Source of the DNA: Cladopsammia gracilis
Lineage: Eukaryota > Cnidaria > Anthozoa > Scleractinia > Dendrophylliidae
Direction of reading: 5' to 3'
Assembly (NCBI GenBank): GCA_022457155.1
Contig: JAJGOT010000138.1
Span: 198,501-262,500, forward strand
Length of the DNA: 64,000 nucleotides
Every line of letters starts with the position of its first letter. Position 1 is the first letter of the stretch. The notes under the pieces were generated by a model, which did no database searches, was not told where the DNA came from, and saw only the letters and a program-made list of their open reading frames with translations. The position numbers were made by a program, and so were the translations under genes. Below, one piece after another: positions 21,258 through 30,650 of the stretch.

Positions 21258-21970
21258 GTTGAAAGTTAATTAAGAACTTCGCGCCTTTCCACGTGTGGCC
21301 AGCGGCTATCATGAGAAAACATATCCCTATCCCCCAGGGCTGGCTCTCCTCTTTCGTTTACATGGGCTTATGTAAACAAAACTTGGCCCTAGTAGGTAGG
21401 GTTTCCCTACCTTCGAGGTAGGGCAACCCTACCCCTAGGGGCACCCTACCTCGCATGTAGAACGACCTTGATAATACAAAGGAGAAGGGAAACCCTCCAG
21501 GGGAGGGTGCCCCTATCCTCTAGGGGCACCCTCCCTCATGTAAACAGGCCCTTAGTCTTAGAACAAAAGAACCAACACAACCCCAGTTTACAGGTGCACA
21601 GATTTTGATATGCAAACAAACTTTTTTAGATGTGCAATTTTATATTTGCATGCAGACAAAATGTGGTGGGGTATTCTAGTTTTGTAAGCTTAAATTAAGA
21701 GTGAAAACATGATCATAACAAAAAAAATTCAACTACATTTCTCTACCTCTTCAAGGATTTGGCATCTTCATCCTTATACTTGGCTAAAAGCCGGTCCATT
21801 CGCTCACGTCATCCATGGCCTTTTAGTGAAACTGGTTTTTCGTCAGTCGAGAAGATTGTGCTTAGAACCACCGCTATCCTATCCCAATCGCTCGGCTTTT
21901 CTGGTCTTTCTTTTGCAACCTCGGTCGCTAGGGCGACATCTTGTCTCGGTAAGGGCCACCTAAAAGCCAT

Positions 21971-22575
21971 GATGTATTTTTGTAGGATCTAGACAGGAGG
22001 GAAAAAATGCAATAGCACTCAACGAAAGATAAAAGGTAAAAAAGCGCCTTCGTTGTTGATCGCTGCCATATTGGATTTGCTCCTTGTGCAAGCGCCTGTT
22101 TTTTGAGTGAAAATAAAATGCTCAAAATCAACTCTTTCAACTTCAAATTCTTCTCAAAATCTAAACGAATATCTATTTTAAATATATGTAGTGTTAATAC
22201 GTGAGATCCTGACATACAAAACCAAAGAAACCTTGAGGGAAATCACAAACGTAGCCTGCATGACTGGCGGCTTGTTTTTGCGCGTGATGCTGAATTCTCT
22301 CGACATCTGTCGGTGGATACAATTACCCAACCAATCACAGGGCGCATCGTAATACGAAACTTCATGTAAATTACGATCGCGCGAAAAAATCGTAGATAAC
22401 GCTGGCGGGCAATAAACAACAAAAACTCCATAAGTTCCTTCGATGGCAAACGGCGATACCCCGATAAAAACTCTCAAGGGAGGAAGAATCCGAAAAGCAC
22501 GAATGATAACTGAAGATTGTGCTGTTTCCCTTTGAAAATTAAATACGGTGAATTTCAGAAACGCTGTGGCTAAAT
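21971..22575. other. Upstream region of the Myb/SANT-like gene; no gene seen
   Basis: This should hold the promoter of the minus-strand gene starting at 21970. A minus-strand frame at 22178-22477 encodes 99 residues with no recognisable domain and poor composition, so I do not call it. Confidence 0.4.
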
Positions 22576-22579
22576 GCCC

Positions 22580-23070
22580 CGGCAGCCAGAAATTTTCACA
22601 AAATTTTCACTGAAAGGCTCTTTCAAACCTTTTGAGAGTATTCGATGTTCGTTTAGAAATGTCAAGCGATTCCCAAAATTATTTTGATTTTCAAGTTGAC
22701 AAAATATCCAAGCTTGGGCATACTATAAGATCGCTATGTTCTCGACACTTAGAATATTTCTGCCGAGACTCGTAGTCAGAAATTTTCACAGAATATCGAA
22801 TGAACGTCTCACTCAAACCTCTTAAGAGTATTCAAAGTTCGTTTAGAAATGTCAAGCGATTCCTAAAATTATTTTGCTTTTCCAGTTGACGAAACATCCA
22901 AGCTTGGGCATACTATCAGGTCGCTATGTTCTCGACATAGAATATTTCGTCAACTAGAAAAGCAAAATAATTTTTGGAAGCGCTTGACATTTCTAAACGA
23001 ACATCGAATACTCTCGAGGTTTGAAAGAGCCTTTCAGTGAAAATTTTGTGAAAATTTCTCACTGCCGGGC
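22580..23070. repeat. Direct duplication followed by an inverted copy
   Basis: Two direct copies of about 180 bp (starting near 22590 and 22778) share CAGAAATTTTCACA, GTTCGTTTAGAAATGTCAAG, CCAAGCTTGGGCATACTAT and TCGCTATGTTCTCGACA. An inverted partial copy (about 22943-23067) then reads the same blocks backwards, from GTCAACTAGAAAAGC to GTGAAAATTTTGTGAAAATT. The first and third blocks form outer arms CCGGCAG.../...CTGCCGGG, so the whole is a hairpin-type element with an internal duplication. It cuts off the RecQ-like remnant. Confidence 0.75.
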
Positions 23071-23079
23071 ATATTTAAT

Positions 23080-23287
23080 CTATTTGAGACGCCACGTTCT
23101 TCCATCTTCCATGGCAAGCACAAACATTGTGAAGATTAAACTCTTTCCAAAACCTGTAGGCAAAATGGCCATGACGTCTCTTCCATAAAGTATTTTTTAC
23201 GGCTATTTCCTGCTCTTTCTTAAGAACAATTTCTTCTCGTCGAATATTGAGAGATGCCAAAGCTTTTAACAACACTTCCTCTACCAT
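23080..23287 (-). pseudogene. RecQ-like helicase, 5' fragment
   Basis: Start at 23287 (MVEEVLLKALASLNI), then LKKEQEIAVKNTL, and after a one-base shift near 23185-23192 RDVMAILPTGFGKSLIF and TMFVLAMEDG. The Q-like glutamine upstream and the motif I TGFGKS are typical of RecQ-family DNA helicases. Only the first 70 or so residues remain; the reading ends at a stop next to the repeat at 22580-23070. The Ty3/gypsy left LTR begins 70 bp upstream of the ATG. Confidence 0.7.
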
Positions 23288-23357
23288 TTTGATTTTTGGT
23301 TTCGCGTGGCAACTGTCTCCCTTGGGAGATCGCATAACCATTTGATTGACGTGTTTA

Positions 23358-23523
23358 TGTTACACTCCGACAAAATGTTCTTTAATCTTCGAAAACAGAC
23401 GTACTCACAGAAAACATCGAGTGATCCGACTTTTAACAACTCGAACTTTGCACATGGGATTCTCTCCCATCCCATAATATCAACTTGGGAATAGGCCCAG
23501 TCTCTTGCGACGTGCTTGCTACA
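23358..23523 (-). repeat. 3' LTR of the Ty3/gypsy element
   Basis: Begins TGTTACACTCCGACAAAATG and ends CTTGCTACA. Compared with the 5' LTR it has a few substitutions and lacks a few bases (one TTCT unit). Confidence 0.9.
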
Positions 23524-23540
23524 CACTCCCCCTCCAGCTG
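23524..23540 (-). other. Polypurine tract
   Basis: On the minus strand GGAGGGGGAGTG directly precedes the 3' LTR, where plus-strand DNA synthesis is primed in LTR retrotransposons. Confidence 0.7.
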
Positions 23541-23876
23541 AAATGTTGTCCCGACATTTGCACAGTAAATGTGAGCTATACTTAATGTCAATTACAAAGG
23601 TAACTGAAAGACAAATAAACACTGATTCTGGTGGCCCTAGTGGCCGCTGCTGAAATGAGTGTCATTTCCTATTTTTAAACTAAGTAAATTTATTGGCAGC
23701 ACTGACTTGGTCATTGTTCGTTTGTGACAATCCTGTGTGTCCTTTCAGTAATTAATACCGAATACTATCAGTTCCTCAGTTTCTGCATTTAAATCCGTCT
23801 GGTCTGCCATAGTGACGTTGTCCACTGGTATGGAGAGAATGTCAACTCAGTATCATGTGTTATCAGTAAGACATGC

Positions 23877-25351
23877 CTAGTACTGGCTTATCCATACGGG
23901 CTGTGGAAATGTAATCGGTAACTGTGGTTGGTACCGTGGGTACCACGGGATGTGTTGGGTGCAATTAGGCAGTAGCCAGCCAGCCATGACTGGTGGGGAC
24001 ATCACCTGGGGGGCTTGGATCACGTCTACTACAGGATTCAGGCGCTGATACTCTGGTACTCCCAGCTGGTTATAAGTAAGGATCAGGGGTGGTTGTCTGT
24101 CTCTCCTTGGCCACGTAGTAGCTGCTAGGTGTTCGTCAGAATCCGAGTCTGCACTTTCTGGGGAATTGCAGCCCTCTGTTTCAAATAGTTCGGCTGCTTC
24201 TGCTGCCTGTGAACCATCATCCACTTCTGGGTCAAACTGGGTCTCAGAGTGAACATCGGAATTTTCCTCAGAATCCATAGGGTGACACTGTTCCTCTGGG
24301 TCAATAGACGGCGTGTCTATTTCATGTCCATTACGGTCAGCGTCGTGGACAACAGAAGGATATGGTATATCAATTCCATATTCATCGTCAGAACTTTCTT
24401 CATTGTCTCCGGAGGGAGATACGTGTACTGCAGTGGGGGTAGGCTGGGTCAACTTGCGAGACCCTCTCTTATAGTCTGGCAGATCTAATGGTAAGGCATC
24501 ACAGGGAAGGAGCAAATTACGGTGTAGTACTCTCTGTTTGCCACGGCCATGCTCGGGTTTTATTCGGTAGACTGGGCTGTCAGATATACGTTCTTTGACT
24601 AAATGTATTTGCTGTTCCCAGTGTGAACGGAGTTTCCCGGGTCCTCCTCTTTCTGAGAGATTTCTCACAAGTACACGGTCACCAGGGTGTAGAACAGCAC
24701 TAGAAGCTTTCCTGTCATAATACGCTTTACTTCTGACAGATGATTTCTCGATTCGCCTGGATGATAGGGCGTATGCTTGTCACATTTCTCTTAGCCATTT
24801 CTTTACATAATCCGGGTAATCACCCTGCTGATCGTCGTTGCCTACATCAAACATCAGGTCAACTGGCAAACGTGGCGTACGGCCAAACATTAGGTAAAAT
24901 GGAGAAAAGCCAGTGGCTTCATGCTTTGTACAATTGTAAGCATGGATGAGTTTGTTCAAAGAGTCTTTCCAGTTTGTTTTCTTTTCCTCCGGTAAGGTTC
25001 TCAACATTGATAGCAGGGTACGGTTCATGCGCTCCACCTGTCCATTGCCCTGTGGATGATATGGGGTGGTCCGAGATTTAGCCACCCCACTCAGGCGTTC
25101 AAGGTGATGAAACAATATGTTTCAAACTCTCCACCTTGATCGTGGTGTATACGTGCGGGAAAACCAAACCTTGGAATAAACTCGTTGTAGATTTTCTCAG
25201 CAGCTGTGCGGGCTGTCTTGTTGCGTGTCGCATACACTTGTGCATATCTAGTAAAATGGTCGACAATAAGCAATACGTATTCATATCCACCCTTGCTCTT
25301 GTCCAGATGTAAAAAATCGATGGACACCAGTTCAAAGGGTGCCGATGTCAT
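23877..25351 (-). pseudogene. Ty3/gypsy integrase core and C-terminal region, frameshifted
   Basis: The catalytic core starts in the frame at 25351 ([15 protein letters not shown], first Asp; HHDQGGEFE, second Asp), shifts near 25100-25115, and continues with [20 protein letters not shown] holding the catalytic Glu and [18 protein letters not shown]. After about 110 bp in another frame, 24668-23877 gives the C-terminal region with an SH3-like stretch (GKLRSHWEQQIHLV ... DSPVYRIKPEHG) and a long acidic Ser/Glu/Asp tail. The integrase inserts the cDNA into the genome; this copy cannot make an intact one. Confidence 0.85.
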
Positions 25352-27192
25352 TATGCTGCTCAGGTGCCTTGGCAGTCGTGTTAGGTTTCTTCTGTTTAAG
25401 GCATGTGCACCTGTGTTTCACAAACTGTTCAATGTCATCATACATATGGGGCCAGTAAAAGCGAGATCTTGCCAGGTCAGCTACTCTTTCCACTCCAAGG
25501 TGTCCCATCTCTACATGAAGTTCCTTTAACACCAATGGTATAAACTGCTTCGGCAGGACTAACTGTATGTTAGAGCTAGTTCGTCGCCGTAGAATACCAT
25601 TATCAATTTCCAGTTTGTTCCATTCTCGTACCAGGGTGGTGACATCACGGGGATCATGTTTTAGTTGGGTTCCATGCGGTCTGACTCCATGGGACTTGTA
25701 TTGGATTACTCGACTAATAACAGTGTCTTTGTGCTGTGCCTCCCTGATTTCTTGTGGGCTGAATGTCTTCATGTCTAGATCCCCAAGTGTAAGTTCAGCT
25801 GTTGTCAAGCCACCAGTGATCGCTGTTATCCACGGAGTTGTACCTTTTGACTGTTCCCTAACTGTTTCGATTGTGGCTCCAAGGACTTCCTGAGATACTT
25901 CTTTGGTACAGGTTTTCATGTATCTGTCCATGTCTAATGGTATCCTTGACAAAACATCTGCGTCAACATTCATGTGGCCGGGCCTATACGTGATGGTAAA
26001 ATTATAGTCTGCCAATTCCTCCACCCATCTATGACCGGTTGCATTTAACTTGACCGATGACATAACGCACGTCAGCGGGTTGTTGTTGGTGAATACAACG
26101 AAAGACGGCGCATAGAATAGATAGTCCCGGAATTTGTCAGTGATGGCCCATTTCAGGGCCAGAAATTCCAGTTTCCCGGAATGAAGATGATAGTTTCGCT
26201 CTGCTGGTGTGAGTGTCCTTGAGCCGTATCCAACAACTCTCAGCTTGCCCTCTTGTTCCTGATACAGGACCGCTCCAAGGCCTTCACACGAGGCGTCTGT
26301 GTGTAACACAAATGGTTTCTCAAAGTCAGGATAAACAATTACTCCTGGCTGCAACAAAAGGTCGACTAAGAGGTTTAGTCGTTCTTGATGTTGTTCAGTC
26401 CAATTGATTTGTTGGTTTGATGACAGTTGTCCTCCTGGAGGTGTCGACCTCTTGGGTTCTTTCCGTTTCCCAGTTGTGATGCCTTGGTTACTTATGTCTT
26501 TAGCTGATGACAGCAGGTCATAGAGTGGCTTAGCTAGTCTGGAGAAGTCCTTTATGTACTGCCGATAATAGCAAATGAAACCGAGGCGTTTGCGTAGGGC
26601 ACCTACAGTCTTTGGCTTCGTTTCTTTGAGGGCTGTTACGGCTGCCAGATCAGCGGGATCCATTGTGTAACCATCCGCTGTAACTATCTTTCCCAAGTAA
26701 CGAACACTTGGCTTAAACAGATGACACTTCTTTGCCTTAAGTTTAATTCCATGTCCTTGCAGACGTTTCAGTACCTGTCTTACATCTTCTACATGCACCA
26801 TAAACGTTTTACTATATACTAGGATGTTGTCCAGGTAGGGGATGCATATCTCATCTCGCAAGCCCTCTAAGCAGTTCTCCATGTATCTCTGATAAGCTGC
26901 TGGGGCATTTTTTAGACCAAACGGAATGCGGTTCCATTGGTGCGATGAATGCTGTTAAGTGGCGGTGTTCTTCTGCTACGAATCCCTGGTGATACACTTT
27001 CCCTTGGTCGAGAACTGAGAAGTGGGTGTTACCACTAAGGCTGTTCAGGATGTCTTGGATACGGGGGATCGGTTGGCGATCATCTTTGGTTTTGCTGTTT
27101 AATTGACGGTAATCTACACATAATCTCAAGGTACCATCTTTTTTTCTGATGCAAACCACTGGTGATGAATATGGTGATTTTGATTTGCTTAT
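25332..27192 (-). pseudogene. Ty3/gypsy reverse transcriptase, RNase H and integrase zinc finger
   Basis: It continues from 27193 through an in-frame TAG that replaces the expected Trp. Motifs are SPVVCIRKKDGTLRLCVDYR, FSVLDQGKVYHQG (catalytic block A), then a frameshift near 26870, and YLDNILVYS, where the usual second Asp of the active site is Asn. RNase H follows ([36 protein letters not shown] with Asn for the usual Asp, [15 protein letters not shown]). The integrase HHCC finger is HVEMGHLG ... CTCLKQKKP near the end. Several substitutions at catalytic positions add to the frameshifts. Confidence 0.9.
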
Positions 27193-28656
27193 CTAACCAC
27201 GAGTAATCATGTCTTGCAGATGCGCTTTTATCTCTCCGTACAAGGGCTTTGGGATGGAGTTGTAAGTTTTCTGCACTGGCTTATCGTCATTAAGGTTAAT
27301 TTCAAGTTCCAATTCCCTAGCATAACCAATGTCACCATCATCCATAGCAAAGGCTCCGGACTCCTCCTTTAACATTGCCTCTACTATTCCTCTCTGTTCA
27401 CACGGCAAGTGGCTCAGGTCAACTGGCGGAACCCATTGTCCTTCTCCTTCGAACCTTTCAGACTTTCGATTACCATCAATTGCATCATTCCCTATGTTAG
27501 CTTTCTCTGCAACGCTACTTCTGCTTTCAGGCTCCCCTTGCTTGTTGTCTTCGAATGGCAATGGGGTAACAGACTGCACTAACTGTATCGTGCCCAGTTC
27601 GGTACGTTTGCGTAAAGTTATCCCCCTCTGTGTCTGGTTGCATACTGGGATAAATATTCTGCTTGAAGACCCGGCCTGGATCCGGTTAAGGCATTCTCTC
27701 ACTTCGAGTCCCTCAGGCCACATCCCGTCTTCTTTAGGTTCAAACACAACTGGTACATCTTCCTCTAATGGCCCAAAGTGCACTGGACACTTAATCCTTA
27801 CAGTCTCTCCTGGTGCTAGATGTATGTCATGCTTTCCAACTCTAAGCACCCCGGTATCAGCCTCCTTTTCCTTGGTTTGAAGGAAGTTAACAAGTGATTT
27901 TGCCTTGCCCCCCAATACTGATGGAAATGAATCATCCACTATTTGCGTTAAGACATTTGGGGCGTCAGAACTCCCATTTCCTTTTATCACCTCTTCAATG
28001 ACATTAAACCCGATGATGGGATGTTCTTGGTTATCCTGACTTCCTACAAGTATGGGAATTGTCAATAGTTCAGACTCTTCGTTCTCTCCGGCTAGCTGAA
28101 AATCTACCTTGACCCAACCATCATATGGAACTTCCGTACCATTTACAGCTTGAAGGTTCAGTTCCTCTCCCTCCAGTAACTTACTGATGTCTCTTATTGG
28201 TTCTTCAGGTAAATGAATCTCTTTCCAACGCTTCGACATAACACAGACCTGAGCACCAGTATCCCACAGGGCATCCACTCTTCTCCCGTGCAGTACACAG
28301 CTTACCATACATCTTCTTCCCACTAACTTGGTCAATTTTGTATGCTGTCGTGGTGTTAGATGAGAGGGAAATGACGTATTCATGTCTCCAACACTTGCCC
28401 TGGTTTGTATGGATTCCACCTCTCTAATGGCTTGGCAAAGTTTTTTGTGTTCCTCCCAATGTGTCCTCTGACACACTTTTGAACAATAATAGCTGGCATG
28501 ACACTGTGAGCAGCGTAAGTGCCTATTGCCCTGTTGTTCCCTTTTCCCACAATTCATGCATTGTTGGGACTGTTCATGTATCTTCTGGGTTGCCCCCTGT
28601 CCCGCGATGTCCATGCCCTCCACAGCTGAAACAATGGTCACAACGGTAACCCACAC
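27193..28656 (-). pseudogene. Ty3/gypsy MYND finger, protease and start of reverse transcriptase
   Basis: A MYND-type zinc finger is complete at about residues 33-74: CMNCGKREQQ, CSQCHASYYCSKVC, and HWEEHKKLC. The aspartic protease follows, with VDALWDTGAQVCVM (DTGA at 132-135) and the hydrophobic HPIIGFNVIEEV flap/terminal region. A long linker leads to the beginning of RT (KPVQKTYNSIPKPLYGEI). The frame ends at TAG 27193. It overlaps gag by about 80 bp in another frame, so a programmed or accidental shift joins them. The MYND finger sits where other families have their last zinc knuckle. Confidence 0.85.
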
Positions 28657-29837
28657 CTTCTCTTTGGCAACTCAAGCAACCCCTGGGGCGTGACCTCCCC
28701 TGCTCTACAAATCTGTATTGATTTGGGGGGCCAGTGTTACGTTGATTTCCCATGGTTTCCCTGATGGCTGCAAGTTCTGCTTTCATCTCTCTAACTTCAG
28801 TAAGTAAGTTGACTTTTGCTGGCTTTTCCGGGGTCTTACCCTCCGCCACACCTTGATTTTCACCTGGGGAAACTATTTGAGCTACTTGTTGTAGGGGGCC
28901 CTGTCTCAGGTGCTGTTCACGCCAGGGGCCAAGCTTTTGACACTGTTCCATTTCATTGCCAACTGCTTCATTTAGCTTTTCAAACAGTTCTTCATCCGTC
29001 ACTTCAGCATTTTGAAGGTAAGGCTTTACTTCCGATTTAATACTGTCACTCTGTAAGCCAGTTAGCAATGAGTGAAGGAACATACATTGGACAAGCTTAG
29101 GGTCATACTTCAAATCAGAACCTGCTTCTTGGGAGGCGAACAGTACTTTCTGCTTAAGGTCCAGGAGGCGGACAAGAAAGTCCTGGGGGGTTTCAGCACC
29201 CTCTTGAACCCCAGAACTGAGCATTTGGTACATTTCAGTCGCCCCTTTTTCTTGGTAGTGCGACCGAAGAATTTTACGTAGTGTGGCTAAAGTCAAATTG
29301 GGCTTACCTTCAAGGTAACTTCTTAGCCTTAGTCCAGGGTTGATCGCCCGGATGACCGCCTCCGTTACATCCTTTTCGTTGTAGCCACTGTTTAACCCAG
29401 CGTTAATTTGATGAGCCAAGCTGGTAAAGCTAAGTCGATCCTTTTGACGCGAATCCCTGATCTGTCCCGATATTTTAAACTCTTACTTGAATGGTGGGAT
29501 TACTGTAAATCCTTTCGATGTATCCACACTCAGCACACTCGCCTCAGGCTGACCTGATTTCTGCTCGGATGCCTTCTCTTCCGTGTCCTGTTCGCTCTTG
29601 ACCTTCGCAAGAGATTTCTTCTTCGCCACAACCGTCGCTCTCAGTTTCTGCAATGCTTCTATTTCTAATTCTTCGGCGTCCAAGTATTTAGTAACTCGTT
29701 GAATCAGGGCAAGGTGGCCCGTCTCTTTCTCGTTCAACTCGATTTGTAATTCCACACAACTCTCGAAGGGTCGCTTCGTCTAACAGACAAACTGCGGCTC
29801 TTAACTCGATCTGGGTTTCTTCCACTACGCTGGCCAT
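28574..29837 (-). pseudogene. Ty3/gypsy gag
   Basis: I place the start at 29837 (MASVVEETQIELRAA), six bases from the primer site. A one-base shift near 29755 leads to the coiled-coil region (LDAEELEIEALQKLRATV); an in-frame TAA (29483-29485, after PPFK) interrupts; the capsid region follows (PQDFLVRLLDLKQKV, LLTGLQSDSIKSEVKPYL). It ends with two Cys clusters: CLSCQREG and CDHCFSCGGHGHRGTGG, the latter a zinc knuckle that has Gly where the last Cys is expected. It would assemble the virus-like particle. Confidence 0.85.
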
Positions 29838-29842
29838 TCTCT

Positions 29843-29860
29843 GTCACGTCGGGGTCACCA
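29843..29860 (-). other. Primer-binding site, tRNA-Trp type
   Basis: On the minus strand TGGTGACCCCGACGTGAC lies two bases inside the 5' LTR. It is complementary to the 3' end of animal tRNA-Trp (ending CACGTCGGGGTCACCA), as I recall that tRNA. Confidence 0.75.
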
Positions 29861-29862
29861 AA

Positions 29863-30032
29863 TGTTGCACTCCGACAAAATGTTCTTTAATCTTTCTTCG
29901 AAAACAGACGTACTCACAGAAAACATCGAGTGATCCGACTTTTAACAACTCGAACTTTGCACATGGGATTCTCTCCCATCCCATAATATCAACTTGGGAC
30001 TAGGCCCAGTCTCTTGCGACTTGCTTGCTACA
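29863..30032 (-). repeat. 5' LTR of the Ty3/gypsy element
   Basis: Begins TGTTGCACTCCGACAAAATG and ends CTTGCTACA; pairs with 23358-23523. It would carry the promoter and start the transcript on the minus strand. Confidence 0.9.
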
Positions 30033-30344
30033 TTTACGTTTTAGAACCAATCAGAACGGCCCGTACGCCGGCGTACGGACTACTCAAAAAGCTCATGAAA
30101 CCGGGCAGGCGGTTTCTCACGGCTTTGCCGCTCGCGAATTATCGCGCGCGCCAACAAAAAAACCGCCAGCTACGCAGGCTATCACAAATGTGAAAACCTA
30201 CCTCTTGCCGTAGAAAACTCGCGTCGAAAACCTCAAACGTGACTTCGGCACATGATCACGTGACTCCTAGACGTTCGCAGTTTGCGGTAAACCTGGGTCT
30301 AAAGGTCTCTATTGTTCGCAATAATTTCGTCCGGGCCTAATTAT
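30033..30344. other. Original 5' flank of the RecQ-like gene, displaced by the Ty3/gypsy insertion
   Basis: A CpG-rich stretch with GTACGCCGGCGTAC, GCTCGCGAATTATCGCGCGC and TGATCACGTGACT, unlike the AT-rich surroundings. Its position, directly behind the target duplication, makes it the probable promoter of the helicase remnant at 23287. No gene is seen in it. Confidence 0.45.
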
Positions 30345-30650
30345 AAACTCTGCAAAACATCGAGAACATGGTACATTTTGTACCTGCTCTGCTCATGGAA
30401 TCTGCATGAAAATGAAAAATATGCCAATGAACACACATCATGCCACATTCCCGTGTGTCCACAACCCCTTCCTGAACATACACTCTCTTCTTTAGAAGTG
30501 CAGAAAATAGGCGAATCTCTTTGAAACTCTATATCTTGTGCGTAATGGGATTTCGGGGCTGGGAGATGTACTGTTTGTCCCTAAAGGAGCAATAATAAAT
30601 CATGCCACTGGATTATTTTCTCTGACCAGCGAAAATCATTCAAAATCAAA
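30345..30650 (-). pseudogene. Rep copy 2, C-terminal helicase fragment
   Basis: The minus strand reads LNDFRWSEKIIQWHDLLLLL (Walker B and following), a stop in place of the next residue, then LPAPKSHYAQDIEFQRDSPI and FC, and after a frameshift the end region with MWHDV-like and HQ-type stretches matching the C-terminus of copy 1. It is separated from the rest of the gene (34650-35657) by a 4-kb insertion. Confidence 0.75.

Larger units (their letters stand above)
16021..21553. mobile_element. PIF/Harbinger transposon, full length
   Basis: Inverted ends AGGGCCTGTTTACATG and CATGTAAACAGGCCCT, each followed inward by its own palindrome (AGGGTGCCCCTAGGG with AGGGGCACCCT; the right end has the same design twice). 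TTA/TAA at both borders fits the 3-bp target of this superfamily, but the palindromic border makes the exact duplication ambiguous. It holds the two genes expected of the superfamily, a transposase (plus strand) and a Myb-like protein (minus strand), convergent with a 2-kb spacer. It lies within intron 1 of the gene at 14692-21970. Ends look well preserved, so insertion is fairly recent. Confidence 0.9.
14692..21970 (-). pseudogene. Spliced Myb/SANT-like DNA-binding gene with a premature TGA
   Basis: Four exons can be read: 21970-21747 (MAFRWPLPRQDVALATEV ... PSDWDRIAVVL ... SLKR), 15690 to about 15504 (SGSEEEYDQLQQLLKDILAY, then a Lys/Glu-rich stretch), 15340-15263 (acidic, EEDSDSDSEKEDTRP) and 14877-14692 (a charged coiled coil ending LETYVPVY). 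Junctions have GT/AG, and exons 1 and 2 join in frame (SLKR-SGSEEE). The two tryptophans and their spacing suggest a trihelix/Myb-SANT fold. An in-frame TGA at 21809-21811 (after SLKGHG, before RERMDRLL) breaks exon 1. The exon 2 donor is unresolved. The whole Harbinger element lies in intron 1. Host gene or transposon-derived gene cannot be decided. Confidence 0.6.
23358..30032 (-). mobile_element. Ty3/gypsy LTR retrotransposon, decayed
   Basis: Two LTRs of about 168 bp start TGTT and end CTACA, flanked by TTTA on both sides (23354-23357, 30033-30036). On the minus strand the order is primer-binding site, gag, protease, reverse transcriptase, RNase H, integrase, polypurine tract. That order defines Ty3/gypsy. 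The LTRs differ at a handful of positions, so the insertion is not very old, yet the coding region has several stops and frameshifts. It was inserted 70 bp upstream of the RecQ-like start codon. GC content and sequence style differ from the AT-rich flanks. Confidence 0.95.

Noticed and set aside
22178..22477. Minus-strand frame of 99 codons
   Set aside because: No domain, no upstream signal, overlaps another frame of similar length.
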